A stretch of 64,000 bases of DNA from Streptomyces albipurpureus (GCF_023701525.1 NZ_JAMQAW010000083.1:50267-114266), one strand, 5' to 3'; shown: positions 54,196 to 63,567, numbered from the stretch's first letter. Numbers and translations: made by a program. Notes: a model not told the origin generated them from the sequence alone.

Positions 54196-55020
54196 TCAGT
54201 CGAGCCATTCCCGAAGGAGCCGCTGCCAGGAGGCGTCGAAGCGTTCCCATTCCTCCCGCAGTACCTGGGCGGGCCAGCGGGCGGGCGTGAGTTCGTCGGG
54301 GAGCAGCGGGTCGTCGGCGAAGTGGTGGATCACCGCGGCGGCCACCATGAACCCGGGGGCGAGGGCCTTGGCCTCATGGGCGTCCAGGTCCGTCTGGGTT
54401 CGGGCCATGGAGGTGCGCAGTGATTCGGCGAGGCGCTGCCAGGCGCGCAGGTCCCACAGCCGGCCGACCAGGTCGGTGGGGTCCTGGCTGCCGGAGGCGA
54501 CCAGGGTGTCGCACTGCCGCCCGACGATGGCCCGGTCGTCGCCGAGGCGCTCCGGGTCGAGGTTCCTTGGCCGCATCCACAGTCCCTCGCGGTACTCGCC
54601 GAGCCTCAGATTGTGCATCGCCGAGCGGAGGGCTACCCGGTCCGCGGCGTTGCGACGGTCCAGCCGGACCATCTCCAACTCGAAGGTGCCGTCCCACGGC
54701 AGCGTCTCGGGAGCCCGGCTCATCGACTGCCGGATCCGTCGGCCCGCCAGGCGGCCGGCGAGCGTGTACCGGCCGTCGCTCATCTCCAGTTCGCCCCCGG
54801 CCATCATGCGGGAGAGGGTGACCCGTGCGGTGGTGTCCGGTACGCCGAAGAGGCCGCAGAATCGCACCACTTGACGGCTGGTGAGGCCTGCCGGGTCACT
54901 GCCCAGCAGGGCGGAGGCGATGATCGAACGGGCCTTCAGGGGCCTGAGTCCGAGGTCCCGCCACATCATCTGGTAGTGGGAGACATCGCTTGGCGTGCTC
55001 CCCTTCGTTGTCCCGGTCAT
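54196..55020 (-). CDS. PaaX-family transcriptional repressor
   Basis: 274 aa. SIIASALLGSDPAGLTSRQV and FGVPDTTARVTLSRMM form the winged helix; WDGTFELEMVRLDRRNAADRV and LRLGEYREGLWMRPRNL are the PaaX C-terminal signature. PaaX proteins repress aryl-CoA catabolic operons and release DNA on binding the aryl-CoA. It is the only regulator inside this block, so it is the best candidate for the shared TTAACA-N25-GTAACA motif. That link is inference. Confidence 0.9.
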   Translation of the reverse strand: MTGTTKGSTPSDVSHYQMMWRDLGLRPLKARSIIASALLGSDPAGLTSRQVVRFCGLFGVPDTTARVTLSRMMAGGELEMSDGRYTLAGRLAGRRIRQSMSRAPETLPWDGTFELEMVRLDRRNAADRVALRSAMHNLRLGEYREGLWMRPRNLDPERLGDDRAIVGRQCDTLVASGSQDPTDLVGRLWDLRAWQRLAESLRTSMARTQTDLDAHEAKALAPGFMVAAAVIHHFADDPLLPDELTPARWPAQVLREEWERFDASWQRLLREWLD

Positions 55021-55206
55021 CGCGCAGGATCACCCGCCGATGCGCCCAGGAGCCGGGCGTAGGGCGTCGGCGGGCGGTGGGGGGCGGGGGGTTTCATCGG
55101 GGGGTCCGTCTCGCTTCTGCTCTTGCCGTACACGGTCGGTATCGGTCGGGGGCGGGAGGCGAGCACTTTACCGGAGCGCGCCCGCTGAGCCCCCGCCTCC
55201 TCACTA
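55021..55206. other. Spacer upstream of paaX
   Basis: 186 bp, GC-rich; no clear promoter or palindrome seen and no copy of the shared motif. Confidence 0.5.
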
Positions 55207-56196
55207 TCAGATCTTCGCCGACGCCAGCGTTCCCGGAGCGAAGAGGGCCTCGGGTTCGATCCTGTCGGGGATGAGCCCCTGCTCGTGGGAGTAGCGGATG
55301 AACGTCCGCAGTGTCTCCCGATTGCGGTCGATGCCGTACGGCCAGTAGTCGTCGCCCAGCACCTCCCGTGCCTCCTCCGCGGCGGCGGTCAGCCAGGGCA
55401 GCGCGTACTTGAGGGCGGTGGTCTCGCGCAGATCGGCGAGCGCCCGCTGCTTGGACTCCTCGAACGCCTTCGTCAGTGACTGCGCGGTCCAGGGGTTGGC
55501 CTCCAGCACGTCCTGCCGGATGACCACGGTGTGCATGATCGGGAAGATGCCCGTCCTGCGGTAGTAGTCCTGCTCCACGGTGACGTAGTCCTCGAACAGC
55601 CGCCGTACGTTCGGGGAGTGCCGGGCGAAGCCGGACGGCATGTGCGCGGTGTACAGCGCGTCGATGTCACCCGACTCCAGCATCTCGGACAGGGTCCGGT
55701 CGTCGCCGATCGGCTCGACCACGATGTCCGCCGGGAGGTCCATCGGCTGCTCGCGCCGGCCCGGTTGCTCCAGTCCGCCGGTGGCGTACCGGACGCTGTT
55801 CACCGGCACGCCGTAGTGGTCGGCCAGCATTCCCTTGATCCACACCGCGGCGGTCATCTGGTACTCGGGGCAGCCGACGCGCTTGCCCACCAGGTCGGCC
55901 GGCTTCTCGATACCGCTGTTGACGTTGACGTAGATACAGGAGTGCCGGAACATCCGCGAGGGGAAGACGGGTATGGCGGTGAACGGTCGGTCCTTGAGCG
56001 CGGCCAGCCGGGTGTACCAGGACAGGGACATTTCCGAGGCGTCGAAGTCGTTGAAGTGGAGCATGCGGAACGCACTCTCCGGCATCATCAGCGGGAGATA
56101 GGTGAGCGCGATGCCCTCGGGGCGCACGGTCTCGTCGTGGAGTGCCCTGGTGCGGTCGTAGTCCCAGCAGGCGAGCGTCATCGGGATTCTGGCCAT
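55207..56196 (-). CDS. 4,5-Dihydroxyphthalate decarboxylase-like protein
   Basis: 329 aa. LACWDYDRTRALHDETVRPE, then FDASEMSLSWYTRLAALKDR, IPVFPSRMFRHSCIYVN and KRVGCPEYQMTAAVWIKG are the pattern of proteobacterial 4,5-dihydroxyphthalate decarboxylases (Pht5), a branch of the periplasmic-binding-protein fold without a signal peptide here. It would decarboxylate a catechol-dicarboxylate. It is the last gene of the minus operon. The block also encodes an unrelated class II aldolase-type decarboxylase at 34102. Confidence 0.83.
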   Translation of the reverse strand: MARIPMTLACWDYDRTRALHDETVRPEGIALTYLPLMMPESAFRMLHFNDFDASEMSLSWYTRLAALKDRPFTAIPVFPSRMFRHSCIYVNVNSGIEKPADLVGKRVGCPEYQMTAAVWIKGMLADHYGVPVNSVRYATGGLEQPGRREQPMDLPADIVVEPIGDDRTLSEMLESGDIDALYTAHMPSGFARHSPNVRRLFEDYVTVEQDYYRRTGIFPIMHTVVIRQDVLEANPWTAQSLTKAFEESKQRALADLRETTALKYALPWLTAAAEEAREVLGDDYWPYGIDRNRETLRTFIRYSHEQGLIPDRIEPEALFAPGTLASAKI

Positions 56197-56245
56197 CGGT
56201 CACCCTTTCCGGTGGTGGCGGGTCGGTGCGGGGAGGGGGCGGCGG

Positions 56246-57118
56246 TCACCACGGGTAGAAACCCTGGCCGCTTTTCTGCCCGAGGTGGCCCTCGGAGACC
56301 ATCTCGCGCAGCAGGGCCGGCGGTTCGAACCGGCTGCCCAGGGTCTTCGCCAGGTACTGGGCGATGCCGAGCCTGACATCGAGTCCGACGAGGTCGGTCA
56401 GTCGCAGCGGGCCGATCGGATGGCGGTATCCGAGGGACATGGCGGTGTCGATGTCCTCGGCCGAGGCGACGCCGTCCGCCACCATGCGGATCGCCTCCAG
56501 ACCGAGCGCGACCCCGAGCCGGCTGGTGGCGAAGCCGGGCGAGTCGCGAACCACCACGGGTGTCTTGCCCATCGTGCGGACCCAGCCGACCGCCCGGGCG
56601 GTGACCTCGGGTGCGGTGGCGGTGCCGGTGACCACTTCGACCAAACCGCTGGCGGGCACCGGATTGAAGAAGTGCAGCCCGATGAACCGCCCGGCGGGAG
56701 GCGTGGCGAGGGACAGCTCGTCGATGGAGAGGCTGCTGGTGTTGGTGGCGATGACGACCGAGGGGCCCACGGTACGGGCCACCGCCCCGAGCACGCTCGC
56801 CTTCAGCGCAGGGGACTCCGACACGGCCTCGATGACCAGCCCGGCGGACGCGGTACCGTCGATCGTGGTGGTGGTCGTCAGCTGGGACAGCACCCGATGG
56901 GCCGAGGTGGCCAGGGTGCCCCGCTCGGCACTGCGCTCCACCGCGCGGACCACTCTGGCCCGCGCCGCCGCCGCGGCTGCGGAGTCGGTCTCGACCAGCG
57001 TCACGGTGCTGCCCGCCAGCAGCAGGGCGTGTGCGATGCCCGCGCCCATCCGCCCACCGCCCACGACGGCCGTCTCGGGCGGCAGTTCCACGGCGGCACT
57101 CCGCCCCGGCGTCGTCAT
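56246..57118 (-). CDS. 3-Hydroxyacyl-CoA dehydrogenase
   Basis: 290 aa. VVGGGRMGAGIAHALLLAG is the NAD site; IATNTSSLSIDELS, then GLHFFNPVPASGLVEVV with the catalytic histidine, and the C-terminal PIGPLRLTDLVGLDV dimer domain follow. It oxidises the 3-hydroxyacyl-CoA made by the enoyl-CoA hydratase of the same operon. ATG overlaps the alpha/beta-hydrolase gene by 4 nt. Full length and catalytically complete. Confidence 0.92.
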   Translation of the reverse strand: MTTPGRSAAVELPPETAVVGGGRMGAGIAHALLLAGSTVTLVETDSAAAAAARARVVRAVERSAERGTLATSAHRVLSQLTTTTTIDGTASAGLVIEAVSESPALKASVLGAVARTVGPSVVIATNTSSLSIDELSLATPPAGRFIGLHFFNPVPASGLVEVVTGTATAPEVTARAVGWVRTMGKTPVVVRDSPGFATSRLGVALGLEAIRMVADGVASAEDIDTAMSLGYRHPIGPLRLTDLVGLDVRLGIAQYLAKTLGSRFEPPALLREMVSEGHLGQKSGQGFYPW

Positions 57119-57969
57119 GGCGTCTCCCGGGCAAAGCCGTCAACCAGCCGGTTGAGCTGCTCGCTCGCGTCGACCGGTACCAGATGGGCGCTTTCCGCCA
57201 CGGTCGCGAGGGCCGCGTCGGGCAGGGCCTCGGCGAGCCCCGCCGCAACACCGAGGGGCACCACCCGGTCGTTGGCACCGTGGACCACCAGGGTCGGCAC
57301 CGTGACGGCGGCGGCCATCGGCAGGGGCTCCCAGCGCGCCAGCTGACCGACCGCCTCCAGCGCCACCGGCAGCGGTGTCCCGGCGAACATCCGCGTCAGC
57401 CAGTCCACGGTCGCATCCGAGACACCGTCGGCACAGATCGCCCGGGCGGAGCGCGCGGCGAAGTCCGGCCAGTCCCGCAGCATGGCGCGCGGCATCTTCT
57501 CGTACGGCGCGGTCGCCGCGCTCGGCACACCGATCAGGACGAGCCGCCCGGCCCGCTCGGGGAAGGCGGTCGCCAGCTCCATGGCCACGGTGGCGCCGTA
57601 AGCGAAGGCGACCACAGTGGCCGACCGCGCCCCCAGCTCTGTCAGTAGGTCCGCGAGGTCGGCGGCGTGCCGGGCCGCCGAGTAGGGGCCGAGGAGACCG
57701 GCGGAGCCGCCGAAGCCCGCGAGGTCGACGCTGACCACCGTGAAGGACGCGGCGAGCGCGGCCTCCTGGTACATCCACATCCGCCGGTCCAGACACCAGC
57801 CGTGCACCAGCAGCAGTACGGGCCCTTCGCCCCGGCTCTGGTATCTCAGCCCGCGCCTCGATGTGAGGACGGTGAGCCCGTACGGTCGTGAGTCGCGGGG
57901 TGCGGCAGCGTCCGGTTCGCCGGGGCGCGGCCCCGGGGTGCCTGGCCCGCGGGTGTGGGTCCCGGTCAT
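57115..57969 (-). CDS. Alpha/beta-hydrolase fold protein lacking the nucleophilic serine
   Basis: 284 aa from ATG 57969. VLLLVHGWCLDRRMW is the oxyanion strand, GANDRVVP holds the acid and SAHLVPVDASEQL the histidine, but the nucleophile elbow reads VAFAYGATVAME: where G-x-S-x-G is expected there is Ala, so the serine is missing. This could be a non-hydrolytic member (for example a lyase, isomerase or cofactor-free oxygenase) or an inactive scaffold. Coupled with the CoA ligase by a 4-nt overlap. Confidence 0.82.
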   Translation of the reverse strand: MTGTHTRGPGTPGPRPGEPDAAAPRDSRPYGLTVLTSRRGLRYQSRGEGPVLLLVHGWCLDRRMWMYQEAALAASFTVVSVDLAGFGGSAGLLGPYSAARHAADLADLLTELGARSATVVAFAYGATVAMELATAFPERAGRLVLIGVPSAATAPYEKMPRAMLRDWPDFAARSARAICADGVSDATVDWLTRMFAGTPLPVALEAVGQLARWEPLPMAAAVTVPTLVVHGANDRVVPLGVAAGLAEALPDAALATVAESAHLVPVDASEQLNRLVDGFARETP

Positions 57970-59642
57970 GGGGAGGTCCCCTTTCTCGCCCACTCCTGGA
58001 CGGTTCGGGTCTGGAGCTTTCCGACGTGGTCGCGGGGGAGTGCCGTGACGAACTCGATCCGCCGCGGATACTTGTAGGGCGAGATCGCCCCCTTCACATG
58101 GCTCTGCAACTCGCTCACCAGGACCGGTGAGGGGGGATAGCCCGGGGCGGTGACGACATAGGCGGTGACGACCTCCTGCCGTTCCGGGTCGGGCGCGCCG
58201 ACGACACAGACCTCCCGGACCCCGGGATGGCTGCCGAGGGCGGCCTCGACCTCCGCTGGCACGACCTTGTATCCGGCCGTGCTGATCACGAAGTCGGTGC
58301 GGCCCAGATAGGTCGCGTTGCCCGAGGGCTCATAGCGGATGAGGTCGTCGGCGAGTGTCCAGCCGTCCACCACGTCGCGTCGCTGGAGTTCGGGCCGCCG
58401 CCAGTAGGTGAGCCCGCTGGGGCCCCGTACGGCGAGTCGGCCCACCGTCCCTTCGGGGGCCGGGCGGACGCCCAGCGCGGTGTCGGGCTCGACGGCGAGA
58501 GCGGTGTAGCCGGGGGACGGCCGGCCCAGCGACGCGGGTTCGACGTCCTGGCCGGGCCGAGCTGCGAGCACCCAGCCCGCGAACGCCGTACTGCCGAAGT
58601 TGTTCATCAGTTCGAGGCCGCGTGCCTGCCACTGGTCCCGTATGGGCGAGGAGCCCGATGTCTGCCACATCGCGTAGGCGCGGTACAGGGACGACACATC
58701 GAGCGCGGGATCGCGTTCGAGCGCGGTGGCCAGCCGCGACCAGGCGATGGCCACGGCCGTGAAGGTGCCCACGCGGTGGCGCTGGATGGCTTCGGCGATC
58801 ACGTTCGCGTCGGAGTAGCGCTCGATGAGCACGGCGGTCGCGCCGTGCAGCAGGGTGTAGTTGGTGTGGAAGATGAAACCGAGCGCATGCCCGATCGGGG
58901 CCGCCGCCGCCCACACCTCACCGGGCCGCACCCCGGTGGCCTGTCCGGTGGCATGGCCCGCGAGCAGAAAACGGCGATGGGTGTGGTAGCAGGCCTTGGG
59001 CCGGCCGGTGGTGCCGCCCGTGTGCCAGACCAGGGCGACATGGTCGCTTGAGCGGTCGGGCACGGCGAAGTCGGCGGGTCGGGACTCCACCAGCTGGGAC
59101 CAGCTGGTGTACGGGGAGGACTCCTCGCCGGGTCCGTGGACGACGACCTGCTCGACCAGACCCGCGTCGACCGCCATGGCCACGTGCTCCGGCTCGGGGT
59201 CGTCGGCGTTCGCGATGAGTAGACGTGCCTCGACGTCGGCCAGGAAGTAGCACAGTTCGGAGCCTTTGGCCTGGGCGGGTGTGGGGACGACGACCCCGCC
59301 CGCCTTCCAGATCGCGAGGGCCGCGACCAGGGCCTCGGGCCGGTTGGGAGACCGGATCGCCACCCGGTCGCCGAGCCGGAGGCCGAGGCCGAGCAGTGCG
59401 CTGGCGAGGCGGTTGCTCCCGCTGGACAGATCGTTGTAGGTCCACCGGCGCCCCGACTCGTGGTGGATCAGCGCGGTGGCGTCGCCTCGGCCCGCGGCCA
59501 CCTGGCGGTCCGACAGTTCCACCCCCGCGTTGGCGGTGTCCTCCACAGGGCTGCCGGGGACGTCGGTGTACACCGGCTGCGACACGGGTGGGACGAGGTA
59601 GTGGTCCGGGATGCTCGTGCCCGCTGGGTAGGCGTCTCCCAT
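57966..59642 (-). CDS. Aryl/acyl-CoA synthetase (benzoate- or aminobenzoate-CoA ligase-like)
   Basis: 558 aa from ATG 59642 with GGAGGAC upstream. VWHTGGTTGRPKACYHTH is the ATP-binding loop, YAMWQTSGSSPIRDQWQ, LMNNFGSTAFAGWVL and TFAGYKVVPAEVE-type A8 (ISTAGYKVVPAEVE) follow, with the catalytic lysine in DHVGKLQTR. It resembles 2-aminobenzoate-CoA/benzoate-CoA ligases. It should activate an aromatic or phenylpropanoid acid for the beta-oxidation-like enzymes of the operon. Confidence 0.88.
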   Translation of the reverse strand: MGDAYPAGTSIPDHYLVPPVSQPVYTDVPGSPVEDTANAGVELSDRQVAAGRGDATALIHHESGRRWTYNDLSSGSNRLASALLGLGLRLGDRVAIRSPNRPEALVAALAIWKAGGVVVPTPAQAKGSELCYFLADVEARLLIANADDPEPEHVAMAVDAGLVEQVVVHGPGEESSPYTSWSQLVESRPADFAVPDRSSDHVALVWHTGGTTGRPKACYHTHRRFLLAGHATGQATGVRPGEVWAAAAPIGHALGFIFHTNYTLLHGATAVLIERYSDANVIAEAIQRHRVGTFTAVAIAWSRLATALERDPALDVSSLYRAYAMWQTSGSSPIRDQWQARGLELMNNFGSTAFAGWVLAARPGQDVEPASLGRPSPGYTALAVEPDTALGVRPAPEGTVGRLAVRGPSGLTYWRRPELQRRDVVDGWTLADDLIRYEPSGNATYLGRTDFVISTAGYKVVPAEVEAALGSHPGVREVCVVGAPDPERQEVVTAYVVTAPGYPPSPVLVSELQSHVKGAISPYKYPRRIEFVTALPRDHVGKLQTRTVQEWARKGTSP

Positions 59643-59714
59643 GGCTGGCGTCCTCCCTCCTTCTCTGCACGGTTGGTGGGGCGCTTGTCGGTGGGGCTTC
59701 ACAGGGGATGGGTG

Positions 59715-61316
59715 TCACAGGAGGCGGGTGGCGAGCGCCGGCGGTCTGAGGGCCGTCCGCAACTCCTCGGTGACGGCCCCCAGGTCGCGTCCGGCGGCCA
59801 GGACGCATCGGTCGGGGCGTACGACGGCGAAGTCCGCGTCACGGCGGTCCAGCCACCGGGACACCGACTCGGTCGCCTGCCCCAGGTCGCCCAGGGTCAG
59901 CACGGCGCAGTCGTCGAAGGTGGTCCACCACCGTGCCGCACCCGTGAGCTGGTCCGGGGTCCTGGCGATGAGGAGGAAGCGGTCGCCTATCTCGTCGTCC
60001 AGCCGGGTACTTCCGTCCAGCGTGGGTTGGGGGAAGAGGGTGCCCCCGCCCGCGTGGACCAGGGTGCCGGGGGCCAGCGGCGGGAGTTGGAACCTCAACG
60101 GACGGGAGTCTTCCCCCGAGAGCAGGCGCCGGTCGCGTTCGGCCGCCTCCTGCGGATCGCTGATACTGACGAACCGGCCGAACTCGACGGCGGAGGCCAC
60201 GACCTTGCGGACGTGGGGGGCCCGCTCGCTCTCGTAGGTGTCCAGCAGCGCCGCGGGCAACTTGCCGCGCAGTACCCGGGCCAGCTTCCAGGCGAGGTTC
60301 GAGGCGTCCCGCAGGCCGGAGCACATGCCCTGCCCGAGGAAGGGCGGCATCTGGTGGGCCGCGTCACCTGCGAGCAGCACGCGGCCCGCTCGCCAGGACC
60401 GGGCGCTCAGTCCGTGGAAGGTGTAGACGGCGCTGCGTTCGACGTCGAACAGCAGGTCGGGGAAGACCGGGGCGAGCAGCCGTTCCAGGGAGGCGCGTTC
60501 CTTGAGGTGTTCGGGGTCATCGCCGGGGAAGAGCATGAACTCCGCCCGGTAGCGACCGTGCGGCATGGGGTTGGCCACATAGGGCCGGCGCGGGTCGCAC
60601 ACCTGGATCGCCTCGGTGAGGAGGTCGTCGCGGCCCAGCCGGTCGACCAGGTCCAGAACGAGCCATTCCTCGTCGAATCCCAGGCTGTCGAGGGTGACGC
60701 CGAGCGTCCGTCTGACCGAACTGTTCGCGCCGTCACAGCCGATGAGCCAGTCCGCCGTGGCCCGTACGGTCGCACCGGTCATCCGGTCCAGGCACCGTAC
60801 GGTGACGCCCTCGGCCTCTGGCTCCAGTGACACCATCTCCAGGCCGCGGCGCACCTCCACGGTCTCCATCGTGCTGACGACACGGTCCAGGGTGCGGTCG
60901 AACTCGGGCTGGTAGAAGTACATGCTGGCGGGCAGCCCCGAGACACTGCCCTGGTCGCCAGGCACCCGCACCAGTCGGCGCAGGGAGGCATCGAGCAGGG
61001 CGAGGCCGCGGTTGGGGAGCATTCGGGGCAGCAGTTCGTCCAGGCAGCCGAGTTCCTGGAGGGTCCGCAGTCCGGTGTGGTCGATGTGCGCGGCCCGGGG
61101 CAGCGGATAGACCTCGGGTGATTTCTCCACCACCAGGACCCGGATGCCGCGGCGGCCCAGTAGGCCCGCGAGGACCATGCCGACCGGCCCGAAGCCGATG
61201 ATGGCCACCTCGTATCCGGGGTCCTGGTGCCTGGTGCTTGCGTTCCCAGGAGTCGGCAGTCCGGCGCTCTCGTTCGCCGGGCTGTTGTGACGCGTGCTCT
61301 CGTGTCGGGTGTTCAT
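59715..61316 (-). CDS. FAD-dependent aromatic hydroxylase (MhpA-like)
   Basis: 533 aa from ATG 61316 (ATGA overlap). FAD motif VAIIGFGPVGMVLAGLLG, DG motif DWLIGCDGANSSVRRTL and GD motif RVLLAGDAAHQMPPFLGQGM are complete, and the C-terminal thioredoxin-like domain of the PheA/MhpA class is present. The family hydroxylates phenolic acids ortho to a hydroxyl, such as 3-(3-hydroxyphenyl)propionate. The N-terminus has a 30-residue low-complexity lead. Its substrate is likely the activated or released aromatic of this operon. Confidence 0.9.
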   Translation of the reverse strand: MNTRHESTRHNSPANESAGLPTPGNASTRHQDPGYEVAIIGFGPVGMVLAGLLGRRGIRVLVVEKSPEVYPLPRAAHIDHTGLRTLQELGCLDELLPRMLPNRGLALLDASLRRLVRVPGDQGSVSGLPASMYFYQPEFDRTLDRVVSTMETVEVRRGLEMVSLEPEAEGVTVRCLDRMTGATVRATADWLIGCDGANSSVRRTLGVTLDSLGFDEEWLVLDLVDRLGRDDLLTEAIQVCDPRRPYVANPMPHGRYRAEFMLFPGDDPEHLKERASLERLLAPVFPDLLFDVERSAVYTFHGLSARSWRAGRVLLAGDAAHQMPPFLGQGMCSGLRDASNLAWKLARVLRGKLPAALLDTYESERAPHVRKVVASAVEFGRFVSISDPQEAAERDRRLLSGEDSRPLRFQLPPLAPGTLVHAGGGTLFPQPTLDGSTRLDDEIGDRFLLIARTPDQLTGAARWWTTFDDCAVLTLGDLGQATESVSRWLDRRDADFAVVRPDRCVLAAGRDLGAVTEELRTALRPPALATRLL

Positions 61317-62578
61317 GTCCCGCCCTGCCCCTCCAGGATCGTCACTGCCAGCGCCGCGGTGTCGTCGAGCGCCAGCCCTCCGGCGTTCTCGGCGAGTGCC
61401 CATCGCGCCCCGGGCACCTGCCGGGCGCCGGCGTCGCCGCGCAGTTGCGCGACCAGCTCGGTGACCTGGGCGAGTCCGGTGGCGGCGACCGGATGGCCGC
61501 GTGACTCCAGTCCGCCGCTGGTGTTGACGGGGAGCGTGCCGCCGAGGGCGGTGGCGGAATCGGCCACCAGGTCGCAGCCCTCGCCCGGGCCGCAGAAGCC
61601 CAGTTCCTCGTAGGCGAGCAGCTCGTTGAAGGAGATGGAGTCATGCACCTCCGCCACATGGATCGATTCGGGCCCCATCCCCGCGCGGGCGTAGGCGCGG
61701 TCGGCGACCCGGCTGAGTGCGGAGCGGCCATCGGCCGCTCCGCCCATGCCGATCGCGCAGGCGCGTACCCAGACCGGGGAGTGTGAGGCGGTGAGTTGGC
61801 GCTCCCCGGTCACCACCACGGCGGCGGCCCCGTCGCCGATGGGCGCGCACATCAGGGCGCGGACGGGTTCGGCGACGGACCGGGAGGCGAGTACCTGTGC
61901 CAGGGTCAGGGGTTCGCGGTACTGGGCGAGCGGATTGTGCCCCGCGTGGCGTCTGTTCTTGACGCTGATGCCGGCCAGTGTCTCCGCCGTGAGCCCGTAC
62001 CGTGCCGCGTACGCCGCCAGGCGCGGGGGGTAGACCGCCTTGATGAAGACGCTCTCCCGGCCCGGATCGATGCCGGACGCGTGGAGGACATCGATATCGG
62101 CCGCGCCGTTCAGGGCGCGGTACGCGGCCGTCCGGTCCTCGCTGTAGAGCTTCTCCACACCGAGTACGAGTACGGTCTCAGCCTCGCCGGAGCGAATCGC
62201 CTGGCAGGCCAGGGCGAGCGCGGACGACGATCCGGCGCAGGCGTTGTCGATGTTGAAAACCGGGATGCCGGTCATTCCCATGTCGCGCAGTACCGTCTGG
62301 CCCACGACGCTGACCTGGCCCGTGACGACGGAGGCCATGGCATTGGACACGAACGCCATGTCCAGATCGGCCGTCGTCAGTCCGGCGTCCCCCAGCGCCG
62401 AGCGCACGGCTTCCGCCCCGAGGGACTTCAGGGAGCGTCCGAGGTGCTTGCCGAAGGGCGTCATACCCGCACCGATGATCGCTGTCGCGGGGTCCGCGCG
62501 GGCCGCCCCCGTTGCCTTGCCCCGTCCTGGATGCCCCTCGGCACGGCCAGTGGAACCGGAGCTCGCTCGCGTGTTCAT
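61313..62578 (-). CDS. Thiolase (SCP-x/lipid-transfer type)
   Basis: 421 aa. The acylated cysteine is in FNIDNACAGSSSALALA; the histidines in EVHDSISFNELLAYEEL and ESRGHPVAATGLAQ are those of the SCP-x-like thiolase group. It cleaves a 3-ketoacyl-CoA with CoA to acyl-CoA and acetyl-CoA. It is 6 nt after the enoyl-CoA hydratase, completing a hydratase/dehydrogenase/thiolase set for side-chain removal from an aryl-propenoyl-CoA. A low-complexity N-terminus precedes it. Confidence 0.9.
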   Translation of the reverse strand: MNTRASSGSTGRAEGHPGRGKATGAARADPATAIIGAGMTPFGKHLGRSLKSLGAEAVRSALGDAGLTTADLDMAFVSNAMASVVTGQVSVVGQTVLRDMGMTGIPVFNIDNACAGSSSALALACQAIRSGEAETVLVLGVEKLYSEDRTAAYRALNGAADIDVLHASGIDPGRESVFIKAVYPPRLAAYAARYGLTAETLAGISVKNRRHAGHNPLAQYREPLTLAQVLASRSVAEPVRALMCAPIGDGAAAVVVTGERQLTASHSPVWVRACAIGMGGAADGRSALSRVADRAYARAGMGPESIHVAEVHDSISFNELLAYEELGFCGPGEGCDLVADSATALGGTLPVNTSGGLESRGHPVAATGLAQVTELVAQLRGDAGARQVPGARWALAENAGGLALDDTAALAVTILEGQGGT

Positions 62579-62584
62579 GGCCCC

Positions 62585-63388
62585 CTATCCGAATCTCTTG
62601 GTGAAGGACTCGACACCGGGCAGGAAGTTTCCTCGCCGCATCGCGTCCCAGTGCAGGGCGTGGTCGAGGTCGAGAGCTTCGGCCAGGGGTAGTTCGTGCC
62701 CGCCGAACACCGCGCGTCTGGCTGCCGAGATGCCGACGCGTCCGGCCCGGCGGGCGGCGGTGACGGCGAACTCCTGTGTGGTCGCCATCAGTTCGTCCGG
62801 TGGGCAGAGCACATCGGCGAGACCGAGGCCGGCGGCCTCGCGGGGGTTGATGTGTTCGGCGTGGAGCATGAAGTGCAGGGCGCGGGCAGGTCCCATGAGC
62901 CGGGTCAGATACTGGGCGCCGCCGCCCCCGCTCGGCAGTACCCCGAACAGTTTCATCTCGGGTGCGCCGAGCCGCAGTTCGTCGCGGTCGGCGACGAACC
63001 GCAGGTCGCAGGCGGCGGCGAGTTCGAGGCCGCCCGCTAGGGCGTGGCCGCCGATCGCGGCGACGGTGAGCAGAGGGCCGCGGCGAAGCCGCAGGCACAG
63101 TTCGCGGAATCGATCCATGGTGCGGTTGAACTCCGCGAGGAGGTGGTCAAGGCCGTGGTCGGCCACGGTCCGGCTCATCCAGGACGCGTCCGCGCCGGCC
63201 GAGAAGACGGACAGTCCGCTGGCGATGACGACCACGGCGATCGCTGGATCGGCGAGGGCGGCGTCGTAGCGCGCGTTGAGCGCGTCGATGAAGTCCGGAT
63301 CGATCGCGTTGACGGGGGCCGCGTTCATCGTCCAGACCTGGACGCCTTCCGCGGACCGGGTGGACACGATGTGGTTCAAGTCCGGCAT
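62585..63388 (-). CDS. Enoyl-CoA hydratase/isomerase family protein
   Basis: 267 aa. GHALAGGLELAAACDLRFVA and the LGAPEMKLFGVLPSGGGGAQYL segment contain the family glutamates; FSAGADASWMSR supplies the oxyanion side. It should hydrate a 2,3-enoyl-CoA such as a cinnamoyl-CoA. First gene of the minus operon that runs to 55207; the promoter is at 63531-63558. Confidence 0.9.
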   Translation of the reverse strand: MPDLNHIVSTRSAEGVQVWTMNAAPVNAIDPDFIDALNARYDAALADPAIAVVVIASGLSVFSAGADASWMSRTVADHGLDHLLAEFNRTMDRFRELCLRLRRGPLLTVAAIGGHALAGGLELAAACDLRFVADRDELRLGAPEMKLFGVLPSGGGGAQYLTRLMGPARALHFMLHAEHINPREAAGLGLADVLCPPDELMATTQEFAVTAARRAGRVGISAARRAVFGGHELPLAEALDLDHALHWDAMRRGNFLPGVESFTKRFG

Positions 63389-63530
63389 GCGTCAACTCCT
63401 TGTCCCGCGGCGGTGCCGGCGCGTCGATGTCCGGGTGCCGCGGATGATGCCTCACGGGCCGGTGAACGGCCCTCCAGCAGAGCGGTCCCGCCGGGGCGAC
63501 AGCCCGGGGATCAGGTTCCGCCAGGGGAGC

Positions 63531-63558
63531 TTAACATTCTGGCGACATATGAAGTCAA
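63531..63558 (-). promoter_or_regulatory. Promoter of the enoyl-CoA hydratase operon
   Basis: On the minus strand TTGACT (63558-63553), 16 nt, then TGTTAA (63536-63531). The -10 overlaps the TTAACA half of the shared motif (site C), so a bound protein would block it. Confidence 0.65.
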
Positions 63559-63567
63559 TACGTAACA
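63531..63567. promoter_or_regulatory. Shared two-part motif TTAACA-N25-GTAACA (site C)
   Basis: TTAACA at 63531-63536 and GTAACA at 63562-63567, the same spacing as sites A and B, overlapping the minus-strand promoter. Confidence 0.75.

Noticed and set aside
56178..57278. A 366-codon minus-strand frame over the 3-hydroxyacyl-CoA dehydrogenase
   Set aside because: It is an off-frame Arg/Gly-rich shadow; the dehydrogenase frame has all catalytic motifs.
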